From contig CM024760.1 of the NCBI GenBank assembly GCA_014218235.1, positions 72,976,961 through 73,040,960 of the forward strand: a stretch of 64,000 nucleotides of DNA, in the 5' to 3' direction. Shown one piece after another: positions 44,753 to 56,000 of the stretch. The stretch comes from Colocasia esculenta. Lineage: Eukaryota > Streptophyta > Magnoliopsida > Alismatales > Araceae. The stretch's first letter is position 1; each line of letters opens with the position of its first letter. The notes below the pieces were generated by a model that had not been told where the DNA came from, ran no database searches, and worked only from the letters and a program-made list of their open reading frames with translations. A program made the translations under genes and the position numbers.

Positions 44753-46744
44753 TGTTGAACCACTATCTATTTGTTCTTGTATTTTTGTGATAATAAAATT
44801 TATGATGTAACTTAAATTGAATATTTTGTTTCATCTGTGTCGCATCAATCTCATTGCAAAATGCTGAGTCTCACATTGATGCAATATGGCGCACTAAAAA
44901 TGATAAAATCGATGTTTAATCAATATACATCGATTTCAGTTAAGTGCCAAATTTAATAAGCGCTACAACGATTTTGTTTTAATTGATTTTTTAAAGCGCT
45001 ACAACGACTTCGCTAAGTGGCCATAACGATTTGTTAAGAAATCGATCTCAGAACGACTTCGCTAAGTGGCCATAACGATTTGTTAAAAATCGATCTCAGA
45101 ACGATTCCTTTTATAGCCACAACGATTTGCCCTCATATAGATTTCGTTCTCATAACGATTTGATAAGTTTCACATCGGCTTGGGTCTCATAACGATTTCA
45201 TAAGTGATCACATTGGCTTGGGTCTCATAACGATTTCATAAGTGATCACATCGGCTTGGGTCTCATAACGATTTCATAAGTGATCACATTGGCTTGGGTC
45301 TCATAACGATTCATAAGTGATCACATCGGCTTGGGTCTCATAACGATTTCATAAGTGATCACATCGATTTCTTCAGGTGATCACAACGATTTCTTTAGAC
45401 CGTAACGATTTCTTAAGTGAACGCATCGACTTGCCTTCACAACGATTTGTTAAGAAACCGTTCCCATAACGATTTCTTAAGTTCCCACAACGATTTCTTC
45501 AATGATCATAACGACTTGTCTTTCACATCGATTTGTTCATAAACTTGCAACGATTTACTTATAAATGAACAACGATTGTATAAAGTCATATTCACATAGA
45601 TTTCTCTTGAATATTTTGAAAGTGTTTTTGGCGCTCATTGAAAAGTCAAATATTGTCTGACAGAAAAAGCTGCATGCATAATCTTGTCAGAAAAAGATAT
45701 GACCTACTATTTTTAGTATGTTTGCAGAAGCACAGTACTATACATCGTTTATCATAAACACTCTTTTATGCTAACACTTTCTTCTATGTGTACAGACCTC
45801 GAAGACCATCAGAGTCTGATTAAGACAAATGAAGAGGAGATGAGCAACGGCTAGAACTCCAACGGATCTCTTCAACGGATCCATTCAAATTGCTCATATA
45901 AAAGAAGAAGCTTAGCAGAAGAAAAGGAAGAGCCTTCCTGAAAATCCTTCAAGGAGTGTACAACTGTGAGAAGAACCTTCACGCCACAAACACTCAGAGA
46001 AAGAGAGAAGAGCTCGAGCCAAAATCTACAGAAGCTTTCAAGCAGAAGTCTTCATCGCCTTCAAGCCTTCTTCTCTTCCATTCTCCCTGTGCTCATTGTA
46101 ATCTTGAGGGAGAGTCTGTGACTGTGAGCTAAGTCCATAGTGTTCATCTTGTATTAGCTCTCAGTCTTGTTCTTTCTTTTCTAAGAAAGACCCTTGTCCA
46201 GCTGTAGGACTGTATACAGTGTGTAACCTAGCTAGAGGTTAGTGTCTAGCAGAACCTTGTTGGGGTTTGTACCAACAGAACCTTGTTGGGGTTTGTACCA
46301 ACATGACCTAGCTGGGGGTTTAAGTCTAGCAGAACCGCACTGGGGTTTGTTCCAGGAGGTTTACTTCTGAACCTGTAAAAGAAGTAGGTTTGCTTCTGAG
46401 CCTAGAAAAGAAGTGGGCTGCCTTCTTGCCCGGGAAAGAGAAGAAGACCTGGTGGGGTATCCAGGGTGTTGTAGTGTCCTTGAAGGGGACTGTACCTTCG
46501 GTTAGTGAAATCCCAAGAGTTTGCTTGGGGATGGACGTAGGACTTCCATGTGGGAAGGGCCGAACCAGGATAAATGTCCTGTGTCCTTTTGTGTGATTGT
46601 TCTTTTGCTTCGGCACTGCCACTCTTCATCACACTAACACTAACCAAACTTTTAAGTGTTCACGTTTTGATTTCAGATTGCAGAAAAACCTATTCACCCC
46701 CCCCCCTTCTAGGTTACCTTGCTGCCGGACACAAAGGGCCAATG
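44753..46744 (+). repeat. La: first LTR of Copia-2
   Basis: 1,992 bp from TGTTGAACCACT to ggccaatg (the usual CAACA end mutated to CAATG). TATA box tataaaa at 45897-45903. U3 array of AACGATTT words at 44985-45560. R-U5 with 'ccttgttggggtttgtacca' repeats (46255-46305) and a C run (46697-46706). Adjacent primer site at 46747. Confidence 0.9.
44985..45570. repeat. U3 array of AACGATTT motifs in La
   Basis: About 20 copies of acaacgattt/ataacgattt/acatcgattt at ~20-nt spacing. Within it, a 38-bp unit (cataacgatttcataagtga + tcacatcggcttgggtct) is repeated five times in La (45170-45365), three times in Lb (about 49395-49510) and twice in Lc (about 53495-53575). Motif and spacing parallel the U3 array of Copia-1. 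Confidence 0.92.
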
Positions 46745-46746
46745 AG

Positions 46747-46758
46747 TGGTATCAAAGC
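46747..46758 (+). promoter_or_regulatory. Primer-binding site, Copia-2 region A
   Basis: TGGTATCAAAGC follows the La end by two bases. It is an initiator-tRNA-Met-type site with one change from the TGGTATCAGAGC of Copia-1. The copy in region B is at 50900-50911. Confidence 0.85.
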
Positions 46759-46806
46759 GGGTCTCTGAACTTCCAAGAAGATCCAATGATCTTAGAGCAA
46801 AGATCC

Positions 46807-48575
46807 ATGGCAGCTCAAGGATATGCTGAAGGCCAATCAGTCACCAGACCTCCATTCTTTGATGGAGAGGACTACCAATACTGGAAGATGAGAATGGAAT
46901 GCTTCATTCGAGGCACAGACTTTGATCTGTGGCAGGTAATTGAGGTAGGTGATTTCATTGTTGTTCCAGCTGAAGGCACTACTGCCATTACAGCAGCTGA
47001 TAAGAGTAAGCTATCTCTAAACTTTAAGGCTAAAAACTATCTATGTTGTGCTCTATCTAAAAGAGAGTTCAGTAGAGTTTCTGCATGTAAATCTGCTAAA
47101 GAAATATGGGATAAATTGCAAATAACCTATGAAGGAACAGATAAAGTAAAACAAACTAGGATAGATATTCTTATCTCTCAATATGAGCAATTTAAAATGC
47201 TTCCAAATGAAAACATTACTACTATGTATAATAGATTTTCAAGTATAGTAGTAGGTTTAAATTCTCTGGAAAAATTCTTTCTAATGAAGAAACTGTTAGA
47301 AAAATACTTAGGTCCTTAACTATTTCATGGACACCTAAGGTAACTGCTATTGAAGAGGCCCATGATTTAACTAAATTATCAATTGATAATTTAATAGGTT
47401 CTCTCATGGCACATGAAATAAATATGGAGCGATTATCTGAAAGCTCATCTAAGAAGAAATGTACTAATGCTCTTAAAGTTGTAGCTGCTCCTTCCATCTC
47501 TTCTTCTAGTTCCCAGGATGCAGATTCTGAAGACTGTAATATGGATGAAGTATTGTCCAAGCTTCAGAAAATTTTGAAGAAGAAGAAAAACGGATCAAGA
47601 AGGATCCAAAGAAAAGAGAAAAAGGAGAAAGAACCAGTCTGCTATGAATGTAGAAAACCTGGACATCTGAGACCAGACTGTCCAAGGCTCAAGAAGATTG
47701 GTCAAATTGATAAGCCCAAGAAGCAGCACAAGAAATTTAAAAGAAAAGCCATGGCGGCTGCATGGGAAAATGATGAGGTCACAAGCTCAGAATCATCAAG
47801 CTTAGATTCCGAAAAGGAGCAGGTAAATCTAGCCCTCATGGTGGGACTAGATGAGGTACATTCTGACTCATTTTTTAATTCTTGCGCAGATTCAGGGTCA
47901 GAATCAGAAGACTTAGAAGAAGTCTTTAATGAACTGTATGAAAAACATAAAGGGGTTGTAAAAGAATTAAAGAGTCTGAAAAACAACTCTACTTGCTTAG
48001 AAAACACCAATTCTGATCTTAAATCCGAACTGGAGCAACTAGAAAAACAATTAAAGGACAATAAAGATAATATTTATCTTTTGAATGAAAATTTAAAAAA
48101 TAAGGACAATGAAAAGTTAGAGTTAGAAGAAAAATTAAAAACTTTAACTGAAGAACATCTCTACCTAAAAGAATCGGTTAGAAAATTAACAAAAGGAAAA
48201 ACTTCTTTAGCTCTGTCTAAAAGGGTCAAAATCTGGAAATAACAAACAAGGACTTAGATACATACCTCCAGAAAAAGGAAAACAAGCTATAATTCTAGAA
48301 AAATATCCCCTACCAAAATTTGTAAAAGAAACCAAGATGCCCCAGAAAAATGCGCCTGTAAAAAAAAAGGTTACAGAAATCTTGTTCTAAAAACTCAGCA
48401 CAAAGAAAATAAGAACAACAAAACAATCTATATTCATTGTTGTTCTCATTGCAATAAACTAGGACACACTGTAAACACCTGCACAACAAGGCATTTAGTT
48501 TGGATCCCTAAAGGATATTTTCATGCATCTAACCATCAAGGACCCAAAAGGATTTGGGTACCTACCTTTGAGTAA
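46807..48575 (+). pseudogene. gag: Copia-2 gag, copy A (one major frameshift)
   Basis: ATG at 46807 (MAAQGYAEGQSVTRPPFFDG). The reading is intact to about 47270, where loss of one T (ctctgg against ctcttgg in copy B) shifts the frame. The remainder is read from about 47271 through 48242. Content: copia gag core, Ser-rich linker, first zinc knuckle CYECRKPGHLRPDC (CX2CX4HX4C, complete, about 47641-47682), basic stretch, acidic EEVFNELYEKHKGVVKEL and a long coiled coil (47960-48200). After further shifts come a second knuckle CSHCNKLGHTVNTC (about 48440-48481) and the end GPKRIWVPTFE with TAA at 48573-48575. About 590 codons if continuous; longer than a typical copia gag because of the coiled coil and second knuckle. 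Confidence 0.88.
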
Positions 48576-48977
48576 TTTTTTTTGCAGGTTAGCCTTGGAG
48601 CATCAAAAACCAATGATGCTCAAGGCTGGAGTGACTGTAGACTCTTCATTCAAATCACATCTGAAGAAAGAGTAGTCACAAAAATTGAATTGGTCTTTAT
48701 TACTAACAATTATTTGCAAGTTCATTCAGGTGGAGTCTCTCATGCTCAGGGGGAGCACAGATTAAGGGGGAGTCATTCCTTATCAACTATCATTGTTGAA
48801 CCCCTCAATGGTAAGAAATTCTCTCAAAGGGAGAGAGAAATCCATGGTAAGATCCTTCCTTTTTGGTTAGTGACAAAAAGGGGGAGAGTTTGTATGAATT
48901 TTCTGAAACCTCTATGCTTATATATATTCTTGTCAGAAAATTCTCATAAATTTTGTCATCACCAAAAATGGGGAGAT
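48576..48977 (+). other. pol remnant and polypurine-tract cluster, region A
   Basis: After the gag stop, ttttttttgcag (48576-48587) is followed by LQVSLGASKTNDAQGWSDC. This corresponds to the linker before protease, and it diverges just where Copia-1 has WYLDSGC, so pol has been deleted from the protease onward. The next 250 bp hold five purine tracts (cagggggagcac, aagggggagtca, aaagggagagagaa, aaaaagggggagag, aaaaatggggag), the last abutting Lb. A 133-codon frame (48582-48983) spans this but looks like relic sequence. Confidence 0.75.
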
Positions 48978-50897
48978 TGTTGAACCACTCTCTATTTGTT
49001 CTTGTATTTTGGTGATAATAAAATTTATGATGTAACTTAAATTGAATATTTTGTTTCATCTGTGTCGCATCAATCTCATAGCAAAATGCCGAGTCTCACA
49101 TTGATGCAATATGGCGCACTAAAATGATAAAATCGATGTTTAATCAATATACATCGATTTCAGTTTAAGTGCCAAATTAATAAGCGCTACAACGATTTTG
49201 TTTTAATTGATTTTTTAAAGCGCTACAACGACTTCGCTAAGTGGCCATAACGATTTGTTAAGAAATCGATCTCAGAACGACTTCGCTAAGTGGTCATAAC
49301 GATTTGTTAAGAAATCGATCTCAGAACGATTCCTTTTATAGCCACAACGATTTGCCCTCATATCAATTTCATTCTCATAACGATTTGATAAGTTTCACAT
49401 CGGCTTGGGTCTCATAACGATTTCATAAGTGATCACATCGGCTTGGGTCTCATAACGATTTCATAAGTGATCACATCGGCTTGGGTCTCATAACGATTCA
49501 TAAGTGATCACATCGATTTCTTCAGTGATCACAACGATTTCTTTAGACCATAACGATTTCTTAAGTGAACGCATCGACTTGCCTTCACAACGATTTGTTA
49601 AGAAATCGTTCCCATAACGATTTCTTAAGTTCCCACAACGATTTCTTCAATGATCATAACGACTTGTCTTTCACATCGATTTGTTCATAAACTTGCAACG
49701 ATTTACTTATAAATGAACAACATTTGTATAAAGTCATATTCACATAGATTTCTCTTGAATATTTTGAAAGTGTTTTTGGCGCTAATTGAAAAGTCAAATA
49801 TTGTCTGACAGAAAAAGCTGCATGCATAATCTTGTCAGAAAAAGATATGACCTACTATTTTCAGTATGTTAGCAGAAGCACAGTACTATACATCGTTTAT
49901 CATAAACACTCTTTTATGATAACACTTTCTTCTATGTGTACAGATCTCGAATACCATCAGAGTCTGATTAAGACAAATGAAGAGGAGATGAGCAACGGCT
50001 AGAACTCCAACGGATCTCTTCAACGTATCCATTCAAATTGCTCGTATAAAAGAAGAAGCTTAGCAGAAGAAAAAGGAAGAGCCTTCCTAAAAATCCTTCA
50101 AGGAGTGTACAACTGTGAGAAGAACCTTCACGCCACAAACACTCAGAGAAAGAGAGAAGAGCTCGAGCCAAAATCTACAGAAGCTTTCAAGCAGAAGTCT
50201 TCATCGCCTTCAAGCCTTCTTCTCTTCCAGTCTCCCTATGCTCATTGTAATCTTGAGGGAGAGTCTGTGACTGTGACTTAATTCCATAGTGTTCATCTTG
50301 TATTATCTCTCAGTCCTGTTCTTTCTTTTCTAAGAAAGACCCTTGTCCAGCTGTAGGACTGTATACAGTGTGTAACCTAGCTAGAGGTTAGTGTCTAGCA
50401 GAACCTTGTTGGGGTTTGTACCAACAGAACCTTGTTGGGGTTTGTACCAACAGGACCTAGCTGGGGGTTTAAGTCTAGCAGAACCGCACTGGGGTTTGTT
50501 CCAGGAGGTTTACTTCTGAACCTATAAAAGAAGTAGGTTTGCTTCTGAGCCTAGAAAAGAAGTGGGCTGCCTTCTTGCCCGGAAGGAGAAGAAGACCTGG
50601 TGGGGTATCCAGGGTGTTGTAGTGTCCTTGAAGGGGACTGTACCTTCGGTTAGTGAAATCCCAAGAGTTTTCTTGGGGACTGGACGTAGGACTTCCATGT
50701 GGGAAGGGCCGAACCAGGATAAATCTCATGTGTCCTTTTGTGTGATTGTTCTTTTGCTTCCGCACTGCCACTCTTCATCACACTAACACTAACCAAACTT
50801 TTAAGTGTTCACGTTTTGATTTCAGATTGCAGAAAAACCTATTCACCCCCCCCCCCCCCTTCTAGGTTACCTTGCTGCCGGACACAAAGGGCCAACA
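48978..50897 (+). repeat. Lb: shared middle LTR of Copia-2
   Basis: 1,920 bp, complete from TGTTGAACCACT to GGGCCAACA. It serves as 3' LTR of region A (abutting purine tract) and 5' LTR of region B (abutting primer site). TATA tataaaa at 50045-50051. Three copies of the 38-bp U3 unit. No target duplication lies between it and either internal region. Confidence 0.9.
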
Positions 50898-50899
50898 AG

Positions 50900-50911
50900 T
50901 GGTATCAAAGC
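50900..50911 (+). promoter_or_regulatory. Primer-binding site, Copia-2 region B
   Basis: TGGTATCAAAGC two bases after the CAACA end of Lb; identical to the site at 46747-46758. Confidence 0.85.
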
Positions 50912-50959
50912 GGGTCTCTGAACTTCCAAGAAGATCCAACGATCTTAAAGCAAAGATCC

Positions 50960-52726
50960 ATGGCAGCTCAAGGATATGCTGAAGGCCAATCAGTCACCAG
51001 ACCTCCATTCTTTGATGGAGAGGACTACCAATACTGGAAGATGAGAATGGAATGCTTCATTCGAGGCACAGACTTTGATCTGTGGCAAGTAATTGAGGTA
51101 GGTGATTTCATTGTTGTTCCAGCTGAAGGCACTACTGCCATTACAGCAGCTGATAAGAGTAAGCTATCTCTAAACTTTAAGGCTATAAACTATCTATGTT
51201 GTGCTCTATCTAAAAGAGAGTTCAGTAGAGTTTCTGCATGTAAATCTGCTAAAGAAATATGGGATAAATTGCAGATAACCTATGAAGGAACAGATAAAGT
51301 AAAACAAACTAGGATAGATATTCTTATCTCTCAATATGAGCAATTTAAAATGCTTCCAAATGAAAACATTACTACTATGTATAATAGATTTTCAAGTATA
51401 GTAGTAGGTTTAAATTCTCTTGGAAAAATTCTTTCTAATGAAGAAACCGTTAGAAAAATAGTTAGGTCCTTAACTATTTCATGGACACCTAAGGTAACTG
51501 CTATTGAAGAGGCCCATGATTTAACTAAATTATCAATTGATAATTTAATAGGTTCTCTCATGGCACATGAAATAAATATGGAGCGATTATCTGAAAGCTC
51601 ATCTAAGAAGAAATGTACTAATGCTCTTAAAGTTGTAGCTGCTCCTTCCATCTCTTCTTCTAGTTCCCAGGATGCAGATTCTGAAGACTGTAATATGGAT
51701 GAAGTATTGTCCAAGCTTCAGAAAATTTTGAAGAAGAAGAAAAACGGATCAAGAAGGATCCAAAGAAATGAGAAAAAGGAGAAAGAACCAGTCTACTATG
51801 AATGTAGAAAACCTGGACATCTGAGACCAGACTGTCCAAGGCTCAAGAAGATTGGTCAATTGATAAGCCCAAGAAGCAGCTCAAGAAATTTAAAAGAAAA
51901 GCCATGGCGGTTGCATGGGAAAATGATGAGGTCACAAGCTCAGAATCATCAAGCTCAGATTCCGAAAAGGAGCAGGTAAATCTAGCCCTCATGGTGGGAC
52001 TAGATGAGGTACATTCTGACTCATTTTTTAATTCTTGCACAGATTCAGGGTCAGAATCAGAAGACTTAGAAGAAGTCTTTATGAACTGTATGAAAAACAT
52101 AAAGGGGTTGTAAAAGAATTAAAGAGTCTGAAAAACAACTCTACTTGCTTAGAAAACACCAATTCTGATCTTAAATCCGAACTGGAGCAACTAGAAAAAC
52201 AATTAAAGGACAATAAAGATAATATTTATCTTTTGAATGAAAATTTAAAAAATAAGGACAATGAAAAGTTAGAGTTAGAAGAAAAATTAAAAACTTTAAC
52301 TGAAGAACATCTCTACCTAAAAGAATCGGTTAGAAAATTAACAAAAGGAAAAACTCTTTAGCTCTGTCTAAAAGGGTCAAAATCTGGAAATAACAAACAA
52401 GGACTTGGATACATACCTCCAGAAAAAGGAAAACAAGCTATAATTCTAAAAAAATATCCCCTACCAAAATTTGTAAAAGAAACTAAGATGCCCCAGAAAA
52501 AGGCCCCTGTAAAAGAAAAAGGTTACAGAAATCTTGTTCTAAAAACTCAGCACAAAGAAAATAAGAACAACAAAACAATCTATATTCATTGTTGTTCTCA
52601 TTGCAATAAACTAGGACACACTGTAAACACCTGCACAACAAGACATTTAGTTTGGATCCCTAAAGATATTTTCATGCATCTAACCATCAAGGACCCAAAA
52701 GGATTTGGGTACCTACCTTTGAGTAA
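50960..52726 (+). pseudogene. gag: Copia-2 gag, copy B (four frameshifts)
   Basis: ATG at 50960, same start as copy A. It is intact through the region where copy A is shifted (SLGKILSNEETVRKIVRSL is readable here). The first knuckle is mutated: YYECRKPGHLRPDC, with its first Cys replaced by Tyr (tgc to tac at about 51793). 1-nt deletions shift the frame near 51858 (ggtcaattg), 52080 (gtctttatg), 52355 (aaaactcttt) and 52667 (cctaaagat). The second knuckle CSHCNKLGHTVNTC (about 52592-52633) is retained. The TAA equivalent of copy A lies at 52724-52726. Neither copy is intact as assembled. Confidence 0.88.
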
Positions 52727-53129
52727 TTTTTTTTGCAGGTTAGCCTTGGAGCATCAAAAACCAAGGATGCTCAAGGCAGGAGTGACTGCAGACTCTTCAT
52801 TCAAATCACATCTGAAGAAAGAGTAGTCACAAAAATTGAATTGGTCTTTATTACTAACAATTATTTGCAAGTTCATTCAGGTGGAGTCTCTCATGCTCAG
52901 GGGGAGCACAGATTAAGGGGGAGTCATTCCTTATCAACTATCATTGTTGAACCCCTCAATGGTAAGAAATTCTCTCAAAGGGGGAGAGAAATCCATGGTA
53001 AGATCATTCCTTTTTGGTTAGTGACAAAAAGGGGGAGAGTTTGTATGAATTTTCTGAAACCTCTATGCTTTATATATATTCTTGTCAGAAAATTCTCATA
53101 AATTTTGTCATCACCAAAAAGGGGGAGAT
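52727..53129 (+). other. pol remnant and polypurine-tract cluster, region B
   Basis: Collinear with 48576-48977: ttttttttgcag, LQVSLGASKTKDAQGRSDC, and the same series of purine tracts, the last (aaaaagggggagatt) abutting Lc at 53130. The identical deletion border in both regions shows that pol was lost before the tandem formed. Confidence 0.78.
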
Positions 53130-54936
53130 TGTTGAACCACTCTCTATTTATTCTTGTATTTTTGTGATAATAAAATTTATGATGTAACTTAAATTGAATA
53201 TTTTGTTTCATCTGTGTCGCATCAATCTCATAGCAAAATGCGAGTCTCACATTGATGCAATATGGCGCACTAAAATGATAAAATCGATGTTTAATCAATA
53301 TACATCGATTTCAGTTAAGTGCCAAATTAATAAGCGCTACAATGATTTTGTTTTAATTGATTTTTTAAGTGCTACAACGACTTCGCTAAGTGGCCATAAC
53401 GATTTGTTAAGAATTGATCTCAGAATGATTCCTTTTATAGCCACAACGATTTGCCCTCATATCGATTTCATTCTCATAACGATTGATAAGTTTCACATCG
53501 GCTTGGTCTCATAACGATTTCATAAGTGATCACATCGGCTTGGGTCTCATAACGATTTCATAAGTGATCACATAGATTTCTTCAGGTGATCACAACGATT
53601 TCTTTAGACCGTAACGATTTCTTAAGTGAACGCATCGACTTGCCTTCACAACGATTTGTTAAGAAATCGTTCCCATAACGATTTCTTAAGTTCCCACAAC
53701 GATTTCTTCAATGATCATAACGACTTGTCTTTCACATCGATTTGTTCATAAACTTGCAACGATTACTTATAAATGAACAACGATTGTATAAAGTCATATT
53801 CACATAGATTTCTCTTGAATATTTTGAAAGTATTTTTGGCGCTCATTGAAAAGTCAAATATTGTCTGACAGAAAAGCTGCATGCATAATCTTGTCAGAAA
53901 AAGATATGACCTACTATTTTCAGTATGTTAGCAGAAGCATAGTACTACATCGTTTATCATAAACACTCTTTATATGCTAACACTTTCTTCTATGTGTACA
54001 GATCTCGAAGTCCATCAGAGTCTGATTAAGACAAATGAAAAGGAGATGAGCAACGGCTAGAACTCCAACGGATCTCTTCAACGGATCCATTCAAATTGCT
54101 CGTATAAAAGAAGAAGCTTAACAGAAGAAAAAGGAAGAGCCTTCCTGAAAATCCTTCAAGAGTGTACAACTGTGAGAAACCTTCACGCCACAAACCTCAG
54201 AGAAAGAGAGAAGAGCTCGAGCCAAATCTACAGAAGCTTTCAAGCAGAAGTCTTCATCGCCTTCAAGCCTTCTTCTCTTCCATTCTCCCTATGCTCATTG
54301 TAATCTTGAGGGAGAGTCTGTGACTGTGACTTAATTCCATAGTGTTCATCTTGTATTAGCTCTCAGTCCTGTTCTTTCTTTTCTAAGAAAGACCCTTGTC
54401 CAGCTGTAGAACTGTATACAGTGTGTAACCTAGCTAGAGGTTAGTGTCTAGCAGAACCTTGTTGGGGTTTGTACCAACAGAACCTTGTTGGGGTTTGTAC
54501 CAACATGACCTAGCTGGGGGTTTAAGTCTAGCAGAACCGCACTGGGGTTTATTCCAGGAGGTTTACTTCTGAACCTGTAAAAGAAGTAGGTTTGCTTCTG
54601 AGCCTAGAAAATAAGTGGCTACCTTCTTGCCTGAGAAAGAGAAGAAGACTTGGTGGGGTATCCAGGGTGTTGTAGTGTCCTTGAAGGGGACTGTACCTTC
54701 GGTTAGTGAAATCCCAAGAGTTTGCTTGGGGACTGGACGTAAGACTTCCATGTGGGAAGGGCCGAACCAGGATAAATCTCTTGTGTCCTTTTGTGTGATT
54801 GTTCTTTGCTTCCGCACTGCCACTCTTCATCACACTAACACTAACCCTAAGTGTTTACGTTTTGATTTCGGATTGCAGAAAAACCTATTCACCCCCCCCT
54901 TCTAGTTACCTTGCTGCCGGACACAAAGGGCCAACA
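53130..54936 (+). repeat. Lc: last LTR of Copia-2
   Basis: 1,807 bp, complete from TGTTGAACCACT to GGGCCAACA, then duplication AAATC. TATA tataaaa at 54103-54109. Only two 38-bp U3 units, the main reason it is shorter than La. Confidence 0.9.
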
Positions 54937-55679
54937 AAATCAAGGTAAGCAGAAGCATGATCATAACAGGCAGAGTTGCATATTACAAGAATTCAAGGCA
55001 AATCATGCTTTTAACATATACAGAGGATGCTACACAAGTCAAGCTATGATCCAAATTAACATGTAACAGATGAACAGAATTTGTCATTTCAAACGAATCA
55101 AACTTATCAAGTCAAATGAACGAATCAAACATATGATATCAAATAGCACATCATGCTTCATTCATATCATATAACAAAGGCACTTTCCAATCTTGAATAC
55201 ACATGGATGCCAATGCCAAGCACTGCTCAAATTTGGTTGATCTATACTAGTACGTCGGGGTGCCCCTCCTAGGACCAGATTAGCCCCTATTACATAGGCA
55301 TATGATCAGGGATATCATCCCAACAGTAGTGCCGAATTCAAATCATTATGGCCATTCAGAGTCAAGAAGGATAGACTTGTAATATCAAAGAGGCTAATAA
55401 CATAATCTCATATCAATGAACTTCAAGAGTATAGATTGCCAAGTAGTCAAACAGGCATGTTGAATCAAGCAATGTCGTAGGCTCAAAGGGGTTCCTATGC
55501 ATTTCTTTTGCTTTCAGATTCAAGATGAGCAGATTCAAAGATGGACTTTTAGTTAAATCACAAGAGATAGAAATCAAGCCAATATAAGAGTCATTAGAAT
55601 AATCTCCACCTTCTTATCACTTTTAACATGTATAAGATACTACGGTTGTTGTCATGTTGGTTGCTCTTCTATAGGACAG

Positions 55680-56000
55680 ATCATGGTGGTCGGAAGGGCC
55701 AATCAAATTGACACTTGAAATGTACAAGAAGGAATAGTCGAGGTGGCTAGAAGGGCCAATCGGAGTTTCCACAAAGGGCCAGTCATAATTGCCTCAAAGG
55801 CTAGTCATAATTTGTCAAAGAGAACAATGGAAGTGGCCAATCGAAGTTACAGTCGAAGTGGATAGTCGAAGTTGCCATGAGGGCTAGTCAATGATGTAGA
55901 TCAAGAGTGCCACAAGGCCAGTCATAGTTTGTCAAAAGAGAACAGTCGAGGTGGCCAAAAGGGCCAATCGAAGCTTAACAAGAAAGAAAAGTCGATGTTG
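55680..56000. repeat. Degenerate GTCGA-containing repeat in LTR-E
   Basis: About nine loose copies of a 25-35-bp unit with 'agtcgaRgtggcYa' and 'aagggccaRtc'. Sited between donor-like and hairpin landmarks of LTR-E, the same relative place as the GTCGAC arrays in LTR-A, D and G. Confidence 0.6.

Larger units (their letters stand above)
44753..54936 (+). mobile_element. Copia-2: gag-only tandem complex (LTR-gag-LTR-gag-LTR)
   Basis: One duplication AAATC (44748-44752 and 54937-54941) encloses La (44753-46744), internal region A (46745-48977), Lb (48978-50897), internal region B (50898-53129) and Lc (53130-54936). Both 2.23-kb internal regions have a primer site, a gag gene, multiple polypurine tracts and no integrase, RT or RNase H. 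This is the architecture of non-autonomous 'TR-GAG' retrotransposons. Gag, R-U5 and the gag/pol border resemble Copia-1, suggesting trans-mobilisation by such a relative (inference). It inserted into LTR-E. Confidence 0.88.

Noticed and set aside
46326..46647. Frames in the R-U5 of Copia-2 LTRs (also 50475-50786 and 54549-54905)
   Set aside because: They recur in each LTR on both strands with shifting ends; they are LTR leader sequence, not genes.
48582..48983. 133-codon frame after Copia-2 gag as a new gene
   Set aside because: It begins with the linker that precedes protease in copia pol and then reads through polypurine tracts into the LTR start; it is a deletion relic.
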